NCBI GenBank assembly: GCA_020062605.1
Contig: JAGUWA010000128.1
Coordinates: forward strand, 1 to 22,329
Length of the DNA: 22,329 bases
From: Parvibaculum sp.
GTDB taxonomy: Bacteria; Pseudomonadota; Alphaproteobacteria; Parvibaculales; Parvibaculaceae
Direction: 5' to 3'
Below are positions 7,982 through 14,347 of this stretch, piece after piece. Every line of letters starts with the position of its first letter. The stretch's first letter is position 1. The position numbers were made by a program, and so were the translations under genes. The notes beneath the pieces are model-generated. The model saw only the letters and a list, made by a program, of their open reading frames with translations. It made no database searches and had not been told where the DNA came from.

Positions 7982-8105
7982 CCTCCTTCGAGCCAAAACA
8001 AATAACGCCCGGCCAGCATCTTCATGTGCTGCCCAGGCGATCGGCTCGAAAGACCAGTCTCCGCGCTCCCCGATGGTGACCCATCTGATATCGCCAGTCG
8101 CGCGG
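7982..8105 (-). ncRNA. ZTP (pfl) riboswitch controlling glyA
   Basis: Read on the minus strand, the leader has the pfl-motif layout. P1 is CCGCGC (8105-8100) with GCGCGG (8066-8061). The conserved GACUGGCG follows at 8099-8092. P2 is GAUGG-GUCA-CCAUC (8085-8072), then GGGGAGCG, and finally the diagnostic CCGAUCGCCUGGGCA at 8044-8030; GGCG and CGCC can form the pseudoknot. glyA is a known member of ZTP regulons. The expression platform looks translational: CUUUCGAGCC (8052-8043), whose 3' end enters the conserved 3' domain, is complementary over 10 bp (one G-U) to GGCUCGAAGG (7994-7985), which overlaps the AAGGAGG ribosome-binding site. Ligand binding would free the site, giving an ON switch. 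The aptamer call is strong; the switching mechanism is inference. Confidence 0.93.
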
Positions 8106-8133
8106 AGGATATGTGCGACCGGAAGTGGGAAGG

Positions 8134-8162
8134 AGTAGAGCGCTGCAAGCACCGAGAGTCAA
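8134..8162 (-). promoter_or_regulatory. Sigma-70-type promoter for glyA riboswitch transcript
   Basis: On the minus strand TTGACT (8162-8157) is separated by 17 bp from TCTACT (8139-8134). They match the -35 and -10 consensus at 5 of 6 and 4 of 6 positions. Transcription would start near 8127, about 20 nt before the P1 helix of the ZTP aptamer, giving a 5' leader of about 150 nt. This is the expected placement. Confidence 0.6.
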
Positions 8163-8169
8163 TTCCCTC

Positions 8170-9351
8170 TCAAAGCTCTAATATCCGCTTTGCGATGATG
8201 TTCTTCTGGATTTCGTTGGATCCGCCATAGATCGATTGAGCCCTTGCGCCGAGATAGGCGGCGACGGCCGGCGCGGCGCCTGCGGGCAGCGCGGTGTTGC
8301 CTGTCCACGCGGGTGCGACTGAATCGGGGAAGGCGGGCAGCATATAGGGCCCGAAGGCTTCCATGCCGAGTTCCGCGATGTCCTGTGCGAGCTCGGTCGC
8401 GATGATCTTCAGGATCGAGGATTCGTTACCGGGTGCCCCGCCCTCCGCGACCGAGGACAGCGTCCGCAGCACGGTGATCTCGAGCGCATCGAGCCGCGCT
8501 TCGAGCGAAGCGAGTTTTTCCGCGAAGACCGGATCGTCGAGCAGGCCTCGTTCCTTCGCGACCGCGCGCGTATTTGCGAGTTGCTTCCGCTTTCCCGCGA
8601 CATGCGCGTAAGAGGTGCGCTCATGGCCGAGGAGGTAGTTGGCATAGGTCCAGCCCTTGCCTTCCTCGCCGATGCGGTTTTCCTTTGGTACGCGCACATC
8701 CTCAAAGATGACGCTATTGAGCGAGTGTTTGCCGTCGATGGTGATGATCGGATTGGCGGTGATGCCCGGGCTTTCCATGTCGATCAGCAGGAAGGTGATG
8801 CCTTCCTGCTTCTTCTCTTCGTGGGAAGTCCGCAACAGGCAGAAAATCCAGTCGGCATGCTGACCGAGGCTCGTCCAGATCTTGGTGCCATTGACGACAT
8901 AATCGTCGCCATTGGAAACGGCCGAGCATTGCAGCGAGGCAAGATCGGAACCGGAGCCCGGTTCCGAATAGCCCTGCGCCCAGAAGGTCGTGCTGTCGAG
9001 AATGCCGGGCAGCCACCGCTTCTTCTGTTCCTCGGTGCCGAAGGTGTAGATCACCGGCCCGACATAGAGGAGGCCCATCGGCACGACATTGAGCGCGCCC
9101 GCACGTTCCAGCTCCTCGTCGAAAATGTATTTCTCGTTCGCGGTCCATCCTGTGCCGCCCGCCGATTTCGGCCAGTTGACGGCAAGCCAGCCCTTCGCGG
9201 CCATGGCCCGTTCGGAGCGCTGGTAGTCTTCCTTGGAGGGTGAGGCACCACTCGCGATCTTCTCCACGATGTCGCGCGGATATTCGTTCTCGAAGAAGTC
9301 CCGCACCTTCATGCGGAACTCTTCGTCCTTGTCGGAAAATGAGAAGTCCAT
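8170..9351 (-). CDS. Acyl-CoA dehydrogenase
   Basis: A 393-aa FAD-dependent acyl-CoA dehydrogenase, which introduces the alpha-beta double bond into an acyl-CoA. Visible are the N-terminal helical domain (1-120), the flavin/substrate segment QGYSEPGSGSDLAS (126-139) followed by KIWTSLGQHADW, a middle beta domain ending near FEDVRVPKENRIGEEGKGW, and the C-terminal helical bundle with QSIYGGSNEIQKNIIAKRIL. The GSNEIQKN form is that of the large-subunit type used in degradation of pimeloyl-like, branched or sterol side-chain acyl-CoAs, often paired with a second dehydrogenase subunit. No such partner is adjacent. The substrate is unknown. It is transcribed toward glyA and separated from groEL by a terminator. 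Confidence 0.93.
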   Translation of the reverse strand: MDFSFSDKDEEFRMKVRDFFENEYPRDIVEKIASGASPSKEDYQRSERAMAAKGWLAVNWPKSAGGTGWTANEKYIFDEELERAGALNVVPMGLLYVGPVIYTFGTEEQKKRWLPGILDSTTFWAQGYSEPGSGSDLASLQCSAVSNGDDYVVNGTKIWTSLGQHADWIFCLLRTSHEEKKQEGITFLLIDMESPGITANPIITIDGKHSLNSVIFEDVRVPKENRIGEEGKGWTYANYLLGHERTSYAHVAGKRKQLANTRAVAKERGLLDDPVFAEKLASLEARLDALEITVLRTLSSVAEGGAPGNESSILKIIATELAQDIAELGMEAFGPYMLPAFPDSVAPAWTGNTALPAGAAPAVAAYLGARAQSIYGGSNEIQKNIIAKRILEL

Positions 9352-9410
9352 TTGGCCGCCATCCCGTTCGAATTTCCTGTTGGCGGCAGTCTAGCGGGCG
9401 CCCGTCCCAA

Positions 9411-9441
9411 AGCAAAAGGGCCGGTGCTTCCACCGGCCCTT
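9411..9441 (-). terminator. Rho-independent terminator after groEL
   Basis: A perfect 11-bp stem, AAGGGCCGGTG (9416-9426) with CACCGGCCCTT (9431-9441), has a 4-nt loop. Read on the minus strand, it is followed by TTTTGCTTT-rich sequence, 28 bp after the groEL stop. It should end the groESL transcript before the acyl-CoA dehydrogenase gene. Confidence 0.8.
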
Positions 9442-9468
9442 CGCATTCTGTGAATGGGGAAGCTGGAC

Positions 9469-11121
9469 TTAGAAGTCCATGCCACCCATGCCACCCATAC
9501 CGCCCATGCCACCGGGCATGCCGCCGCCGGCATTACCTTCCGGCTTCGGCTTTTCGGCAATCATGGCCTCGGTGGTGATGAGAAGGCCGGCAACGGAGGC
9601 CGCGTCCTGAAGCGCCGTGCGCACGACCTTGGTCGGGTCGATGATGCCGGCGGCGACGAGATCGCAATATTCTTCCTTCTGCGCGTCGAAGCCGAAATTG
9701 GCCTGCTTCGATTCGAGCACCTTCTGCACGACGATGGAGCCTTCCACGCCGGCATTCTCGACGATCTGCCGGATCGGGGCTTCAAGTGCCTTGCGGATGA
9801 TGTTGATACCCGCCTGGATGTCGAGGTTGTCGTCGACGAGCTTCGCAACGGCCTTGGACGCCATCAGGAGTGCCGTGCCGCCGCCCGGAACGATGCCTTC
9901 CTCGACCGCGGCGCGGGTGGCGTTCAGCGCGTCGTCGACGCGATCCTTGCGTTCCTTCACCTCGACTTCGGTGGCGCCGCCGACCTTGATCACCGCAACG
10001 CCGCCCGCGAGCTTTGCGAGACGTTCCTGCAGTTTCTCCTTGTCGTAGTCGGAGGTCGTTTCCACGATCTGCCGCTTGATCTGGCCGACACGGGCTTCGA
10101 TGTCCTTCTTCTTACCCGAGCCGTCGACGATCGTGGTGTCGTCCTTCGTGATCGAGACGCGCTTGGCTTTGCCGAGCATGTCGAGCGTAACCGTTTCGAG
10201 CTTGATGCCGAGGTCTTCCGAGATGACCTGGCCGCCCGTGAGGATCGCGATGTCCTCAAGCATGGCTTTGCGGCGGTCGCCGAAGCCCGGCGCCTTCACG
10301 GCCGCGACCTTGAGGCCGCCACGGAGCTTGTTGACGACGAGCGTGGCAAGCGCCTCGCCTTCGATGTCTTCCGCGATGATGAGCAGCGGACGGCCCGACT
10401 GCACCACGGCTTCGAGAACCGGGAGCATCGGCTGCAGGCTCGTCAGCTTCTTCTCGTGGAGCAGGATGAGCGGCTCGTCGAGTTCCGCCACCATCTTGTC
10501 GGCATTGGTGATGAAATAGGGCGAGAGATAGCCGCGGTCGAACTGCATGCCTTCGACAACATCGAGTTCGGTCTCGAGGGACTTCGCTTCCTCGACCGTG
10601 ATCACGCCTTCATTGCCGACTTTCGCCATCGCCTGGGCGATCATGGCGCCGATCTCGGATTCGCCATTCGCGGAAATCGTGCCGACCTGCGCGACTTCAT
10701 CGTTCGACTTCACCTTCTTCGAACGCTTCGTGATGTCCTCGACGGCGGCACGCACGGCGATCTCGATGCCGCGCTTCAGGTCCATCGGGTTCATGCCTGC
10801 CGCGACCGATTTCGCGCCTTCGCGCACGATCGCCTGCGTGAGAACCGTCGCCGTTGTCGTGCCGTCGCCCGCCGTGTCGTTGGTCTTGGAAGCGACTTCC
10901 TTGACCATCTGGGCGCCCATGTTCTCGAACTTGTCTTCGAGTTCGATCTCCTTGGCGACCGTCACGCCGTCCTTCGTGGTGCGAGGCGCACCGAACGCCT
11001 TGTCGATGACGACGTTGCGGCCCTTCGGGCCCAGCGTCACCTTCACCGCATCGGCGAGAATGTCGACACCGCGCAACATCTTTTCGCGGGCACTGCGGCC
11101 GAATTTGACTTCCTTAGCCAT
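9469..11121 (-). CDS. groEL: Chaperonin GroEL (Hsp60)
   Basis: The 60-kDa chaperonin subunit forms a double heptameric ring that folds proteins with GroES in the cytoplasm. The 550-aa product starts MAKEVKFG at 11121. The frame is open 19 codons further upstream, but that segment is the groES-groEL spacer and contains the terminator-like tract. The sequence shows the ATP-site GDGTTTATVL at about 86-95, the conserved apical domain, GIVPGGGTALL near 410, and the C-terminal Gly-Gly-Met tail (GGMGGMGGMGGMDF) that lines the cavity floor. It is full length. It is co-oriented 89 bp downstream of groES and is probably controlled by HrcA through the CIRCE element. Confidence 0.98.
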   Translation of the reverse strand: MAKEVKFGRSAREKMLRGVDILADAVKVTLGPKGRNVVIDKAFGAPRTTKDGVTVAKEIELEDKFENMGAQMVKEVASKTNDTAGDGTTTATVLTQAIVREGAKSVAAGMNPMDLKRGIEIAVRAAVEDITKRSKKVKSNDEVAQVGTISANGESEIGAMIAQAMAKVGNEGVITVEEAKSLETELDVVEGMQFDRGYLSPYFITNADKMVAELDEPLILLHEKKLTSLQPMLPVLEAVVQSGRPLLIIAEDIEGEALATLVVNKLRGGLKVAAVKAPGFGDRRKAMLEDIAILTGGQVISEDLGIKLETVTLDMLGKAKRVSITKDDTTIVDGSGKKKDIEARVGQIKRQIVETTSDYDKEKLQERLAKLAGGVAVIKVGGATEVEVKERKDRVDDALNATRAAVEEGIVPGGGTALLMASKAVAKLVDDNLDIQAGINIIRKALEAPIRQIVENAGVEGSIVVQKVLESKQANFGFDAQKEEYCDLVAAGIIDPTKVVRTALQDAASVAGLLITTEAMIAEKPKPEGNAGGGMPGGMGGMGGMGGMDF

Positions 11122-11176
11122 GTTCTTCTGATCCTTCTGAAATCTTGAAGCGGAACGAAGGCCGCAGGGGCTCAAC

Positions 11177-11209
11177 AAAAAAGCCCGCGGCCGTTATCCG
11201 GTTGCGAGC
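11177..11209 (-). terminator. Terminator-like hairpin between groES and groEL
   Basis: On the minus strand, immediately after the groES stop, GCTCGC (11209-11204) pairs with GCGGGC (11188-11183), with one G-U pair and an inner CCG/CGG extension. It is followed by six T residues (11182-11177). This is the form of an intrinsic terminator or attenuator within the operon. It could reduce read-through into groEL, or mark the point where groESL mRNA is processed. Confidence 0.6.
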
Positions 11210-11210
11210 C

Positions 11211-11528
11211 TTATTCGGCGGCTGCCTTCTTCTTGGCACCACCCTCGAGCACACCCATGATGTCGCTCTCTTTCATGATCAGCAGGTCCTGGCCGTCGAT
11301 CTTGACCTCGGTGCCCGACCATTTGCCGAAGATCACGCGATCGCCCGTCTTGACGTCCGGCGCGATGATCTTGCCGTCATCGCCGCGGGCGCCCGGGCCC
11401 ACCGCAACGACTTCGCCCTGCGAGGGCTTTTCCTGAGCCGTGTCCGGAATGATGATGCCGCCGGCGGTCTTGGCTTCTTCCTCGACCCGGCGCACTACGA
11501 CGCGGTCATGCAGAGGACGGAACTTCAT
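11211..11528 (-). CDS. groES: Co-chaperonin GroES (Hsp10)
   Basis: The 105-aa co-chaperonin caps the GroEL ring. It begins FRPLHDRVVVRR, carries the mobile-loop segment EEEAKTAGGIIIPDTAQEKP (residues 16-35), then GEVVAVGPGARG, a VKTGDRVIFGKWSGTEVKIDG strand pair, and ends at a conserved LLIMKESDIMGVLE plus a short Lys/Ala tail. Length and motifs are standard for the family. It is the first gene of the groESL operon, 62 nt downstream of the CIRCE operator. Its start at 11528 is preceded by ACAGGAGAAG. Confidence 0.98.
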   Translation of the reverse strand: MKFRPLHDRVVVRRVEEEAKTAGGIIIPDTAQEKPSQGEVVAVGPGARGDDGKIIAPDVKTGDRVIFGKWSGTEVKIDGQDLLIMKESDIMGVLEGGAKKKAAAE

Positions 11529-11589
11529 CTCTGGCTTCTCCTGTGTCCCAACCGCTAAGTTGCGGAATTATATGAGAATTTTTGCGCTG

Positions 11590-11616
11590 TTAGCACTCTG
11601 AGGTGATGAGTGCCAA
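11590..11616 (-). promoter_or_regulatory. CIRCE operator (HrcA binding site)
   Basis: The inverted repeat TTAGCACTC, 9-nt spacer, GAGTGCCAA differs at one position from the CIRCE consensus (TTAGCACTC-N9-GAGTGCTAA). It lies just downstream of the inferred groES transcription start, the classic site for HrcA repression. This implies heat-shock control by HrcA; the hrcA gene itself is not in the window. Confidence 0.95.
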
Positions 11617-11627
11617 TACCAGCCGGA

Positions 11628-11656
11628 GAGATAGGGGCTACAAGGCGCAGTGTCAA
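11628..11656 (-). promoter_or_regulatory. groESL promoter
   Basis: On the minus strand a perfect TTGACA (11656-11651) is followed after 17 bp by TATCTC (11633-11628). The inferred start near 11621 places CIRCE (11616-11590) at the first transcribed bases. A second TATAAT (11572-11567) lies nearer groES but lacks a credible -35. Confidence 0.75.
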
Positions 11657-11677
11657 GCGCCGCGCGGGGTTCGAGGC

Positions 11678-12412
11678 TCAGGAGAGGACGAGGACGGCCC
11701 CGCCGAAGCGGCGCTTGAGATGCCCGAGGAGGCTTGCCGCAAAGAGAGTGGCGCCAAGAATTTCCATGGTCTCCTCAGTGCAGTAGGCGGCCTGGTAGAG
11801 GAAGCTTGTCTCACCATAAACCGTGAGGAGCTTGCCGCCGACGATTTCCATTCCGAGTGCTCCGCCGACATAGAGAAGGCCCGCCCCGCAGAACATGAGG
11901 CGCGTGCGGACGGGCAGAGCGAGGAGGAAGGGCAGGTACAAGAGCCCGATCGCCGTCACGAGGACCGTCCCCGGGATCACCCAGCCGAAGTGAAGGAAGC
12001 CGCTCAGGTCCAGACCGTTGCGCATCGGCTCGATCACGATCTCATGGACACCCGTCGCCTCGTCGATCGACAGCCCGATGAAGATAGGCACGAGCAGCGC
12101 CCAGTGGAGGACGTTGCGCTCGCCGTTCCGGGCCGCGGAAAGCGCCGTGATCGTGAGAAGGGTGGCGGAAAAGACGAGTACCAGCGAGCTGTACCAGGCG
12201 GGCAGGCAGTATTCCGCGTTGAAGGCGAGGTGACGCAGATCCTTCGCGACCGTCTCGAATCCGAACGCCGTCACATACCACTCCCGGAACAGCCCGAGTG
12301 CGACGACGGTCAGCGACGCAACCCAGAGCCCCGCCGCAAAGCGCCAGGGGTTCAGGTGGAAAACCCTTTCTTCCAAAGGCGGTTGCGCCCGGCCTGCCGT
12401 CAGCTCAACCAT
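11678..12412 (-). CDS. Polytopic membrane protein of unknown function
   Basis: A 244-aa protein with about six hydrophobic segments (roughly 24-45, 68-93, 104-120, 141-166, 170-190, 212-235), so an inner-membrane protein. I do not recognise a named family. Its most distinctive parts are polar residues inside or next to membrane segments: SIDEATGVHEIV after the third segment, GALGMEIVGG in the fifth and CTEETMEILG at the start of the sixth. Clustered Glu, Asp and His at the membrane face could bind a metal, but that is only a suggestion. It lies upstream of groESL on the same strand, its stop about 20 bp before the groES promoter, and is divergent from the aat-like gene with 74 bp between starts. 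Its start is preceded by sequence without a strong Shine-Dalgarno. Confidence 0.75.
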   Translation of the reverse strand: MVELTAGRAQPPLEERVFHLNPWRFAAGLWVASLTVVALGLFREWYVTAFGFETVAKDLRHLAFNAEYCLPAWYSSLVLVFSATLLTITALSAARNGERNVLHWALLVPIFIGLSIDEATGVHEIVIEPMRNGLDLSGFLHFGWVIPGTVLVTAIGLLYLPFLLALPVRTRLMFCGAGLLYVGGALGMEIVGGKLLTVYGETSFLYQAAYCTEETMEILGATLFAASLLGHLKRRFGGAVLVLS

Positions 12413-12486
12413 TTCTTAGTCCTCAATTGTGACACTTCCGCAGCGATCTGCTTCCTGCGAAGCAAGATGGAGACCACCGGAAGCCA

Positions 12487-13353
12487 ATGGCCCTCTCAGC
12501 CGACGTTAAGCATGAGCGTCAAACGCCGAACGCTGCGTTGCATCTTGCGCTGGCGCTTGCCTATGCCGTGCGGCCGGCCCGGCTGCTGCACCCGCTTGGC
12601 TTTACGCGGCTTCAGGTCGAACGACTATTGCGCCGCAGGCGTGGCAATCAATTCCTGAGAGCACCGGACGAGGCTCTCTCTGTCCCGGATGGGCTTGTCG
12701 ATATCGGTGGACCGATGACACCCGAACGGCTGATGGCCGCCTATCGCCTCGGCATTTTCCCGTGGTGTCACGTAGGCCCCGTCAAATGGTGGGCACCGTC
12801 GCAGCGCGCCGTCCTCTTTCTGGATGAGAGCCGGATCGAGAAGAACCTTCGCCGCACGCTGCGGCAGGGCAAGTTCCGGGTGACCTTCGATGAGGCCTTT
12901 GACGAGGTGATGCGCGGCTGCGCCGAACCGCGCACGGGGCGTTACGCGCTTACATGGATCGATCCACGTTTCATGGACGCCTACGCGAAGCTTCATGAGA
13001 TGGGACACGCGCATTCGGTGGAGGTCTGGGACGAAGAAGGTGAGCTCGCGGGCGGCCTCTACGGTGTTGCCTGCGGCGGCGTCTTTTTCACCGAGTCGCA
13101 ATTCGCACGAAAGCGCGATACGTCGAAAGTGGCCTTCGTTACCCTGAACTGCCATTTGCAGCACTGGGGCTATGTGTTGAACGACGGCAAGAACATGACA
13201 GGTCATCTCGCCGCGCTCGGCATGCGCGATATTCCGCGTGCGGAGTTCAACGGTATTTTGAAGAGGTACGAGAATGCCGGCCGTACGCCGGGGTCCTGGA
13301 AGATCGACCCGGATATCGACGTGGCGGGTTGGAAGCCCGAACGCGCCGGCTAG
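12487..13353 (+). CDS. Leucyl/phenylalanyl-tRNA-protein transferase family protein (Aat-like)
   Basis: A 288-aa member of the Aat family, which transfers Leu or Phe from aminoacyl-tRNA to proteins with N-terminal Arg or Lys, marking them for ClpS/ClpAP. Diagnostic segments: AYRLGIFPW (85-93), VKWWAPSQRAVLF (99-111), TWIDPRFMDAY (156-166), GHAHSVEVWD, GGLYGVACGGVFFTESQFARKRDTSKVAF (189-217) and HLAALGMRDIPRAEF (240-254). Two oddities: an N-terminal extension of about 60 residues beyond the usual start, and NDGKN at 232-236 where the classical enzyme has IDCQ, so the Cys-Gln pair is Gly-Lys. It is not next to accB/accC, where I would expect alphaproteobacterial aat. It may be a divergent paralogue with altered activity. 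It overlaps the convergent TetR gene by 4 bp. Confidence 0.85.
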   Translation: MALSADVKHERQTPNAALHLALALAYAVRPARLLHPLGFTRLQVERLLRRRRGNQFLRAPDEALSVPDGLVDIGGPMTPERLMAAYRLGIFPWCHVGPVKWWAPSQRAVLFLDESRIEKNLRRTLRQGKFRVTFDEAFDEVMRGCAEPRTGRYALTWIDPRFMDAYAKLHEMGHAHSVEVWDEEGELAGGLYGVACGGVFFTESQFARKRDTSKVAFVTLNCHLQHWGYVLNDGKNMTGHLAALGMRDIPRAEFNGILKRYENAGRTPGSWKIDPDIDVAGWKPERAG

Positions 13354-13961
13354 GCTCTGAGGCCCCGCAACGTCATTTTGATGATGGCGGTGAGCTGGGC
13401 GCGGAACGTCTTTTCATCGGGCGCCTTTTCCGCGCCGCAAGCCGCCGCAATAAGGGCGTCGGCCGTTGCTTCCTCGGTGAGGCCAACGGCCTTCGGATCG
13501 AGTTCGCCCGAAGCGACGCCCTCTCGCACGAGACGCTGGACGGCATTGTAGAACTGGTCATGTACCTCTCCGAATACGTCCTCGGAAAGGCGCGAGCCGC
13601 TGTCGACAAGCTCCGCCGCGTGCGGGCTCGACAGAATCCAGCGGTAGACGAAACCGAGCTTCGCTTCCATGAGCGCCGTAAGCTTCGGTTCGAGCGGCAG
13701 GTCGAGGGCCTCCGCCCTGGTTACCCCTTCTCCAACCTGTTCCGCAAGCGAACGGCAGATGGCTTCGAAGAGTTCGTCCTTGCTCTTGAAGTAAAGATAG
13801 AGCGTGCCCTTGGCGACGGCGGCGGCGCGCGCGATGTCTTCCATCGAGGTGCGGCGGTAGCCGTAATGACGGAAGAGGTCGAGCGCGGAAGTGAGGATCA
13901 CATCCCGCTTGTCCGTTCCTGCCGTCTTCTGCACGGCGACGCTGCTTTGGGCCTTCGACAT
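13350..13961 (-). CDS. TetR/AcrR-family transcriptional regulator
   Basis: A 203-aa one-component repressor. The N-terminal helix-turn-helix covers about residues 18-66: DVILTSALDLFRHYGYRRTSMEDIARAAAVAKGTLYLYFKSKDELF, with the typical GTLYLYF recognition-helix end. The remaining helical domain would bind an unknown ligand and dimerise. It ends overlapping the convergent aat-like gene. The small exported-protein gene lies only 16 bp upstream on the same strand, so the two could be co-transcribed. No clear operator was found by eye, and its target is unknown. Confidence 0.93.
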   Translation of the reverse strand: MSKAQSSVAVQKTAGTDKRDVILTSALDLFRHYGYRRTSMEDIARAAAVAKGTLYLYFKSKDELFEAICRSLAEQVGEGVTRAEALDLPLEPKLTALMEAKLGFVYRWILSSPHAAELVDSGSRLSEDVFGEVHDQFYNAVQRLVREGVASGELDPKAVGLTEEATADALIAAACGAEKAPDEKTFRAQLTAIIKMTLRGLRA

Positions 13962-13977
13962 TTCTTTCGTCTGTCTT

Positions 13978-14211
13978 CTATCGTCTGATCGTGAAGGGGC
14001 ACGTCTTGGCGACGGGCACGACGAGTGTGCGCATCGAGCCGCCGCAATCGTAGTAGCAGATCTTGCGCGCGCCGGTGCGCTGCTGGTTCGACAGCGAGCA
14101 GGTCGCCTGCGCGTATCGCTCGTAAACCGGCTTCCTGCTCATTTCCTGCTCCGGCCCTCCCGTTGAAAGGGCCGCCAGCACCAGCATGCCCGATAGCGTT
14201 ACAGATCCCAT
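13978..14211 (-). CDS. Small Cys-containing exported protein (ICYYDC family)
   Basis: A 77-aa protein with a short hydrophobic start (residues 2-16, LSGMLVLAALS) that could be a signal peptide, although it lacks N-terminal positive charge. The rest has four cysteines (C38, C52, C56, C71) and the segment RTGARKICYYDCGG followed by a hydrophobic strand and TCPFTI. I recognise this ICYYDC-plus-terminal-CP pattern from small alphaproteobacterial secreted proteins of unknown function. The cysteines suggest two periplasmic disulfides. The start at 14211 follows AAAGGGGGG. It lies 16 bp upstream of the TetR gene in the same direction. Confidence 0.7.
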   Translation of the reverse strand: MGSVTLSGMLVLAALSTGGPEQEMSRKPVYERYAQATCSLSNQQRTGARKICYYDCGGSMRTLVVPVAKTCPFTIRR

Positions 14212-14347
14212 TGCCCCCCTTTCGAAATCTCCGTCGCCACTCTAGCACCTTTGCCACGCCGAATTTCAAGCCTCTGCATACTGCGGCATTTGTGCATTGC
14301 GCCCGGGGCTGTAGGATGCCGCCGCACAATTTTACCGAGGGAAACCC

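Noticed and set aside
9454..11148. 564-aa open frame on the plus strand opposite groEL
   Set aside because: It is the antisense shadow of groEL, rich in His/Arg/Asp with no family resemblance; such frames arise from GC-rich codon bias.
11122..11178. Upstream ATG start for groEL at 11178
   Set aside because: It would translate the intercistronic spacer and start in the terminator tract; the universal MAKEVKFG start is at 11121.
11567..11572. TATAAT on the minus strand near groES as a second promoter
   Set aside because: No acceptable -35 at 16-18 bp; the TTGACA-N17-TATCTC pair upstream explains the CIRCE position better.
11603..12658. 351-aa plus-strand open frame
   Set aside because: Antisense of the membrane-protein gene, Glu/Arg-rich without motif; the hydrophobic minus-strand product is far more protein-like.
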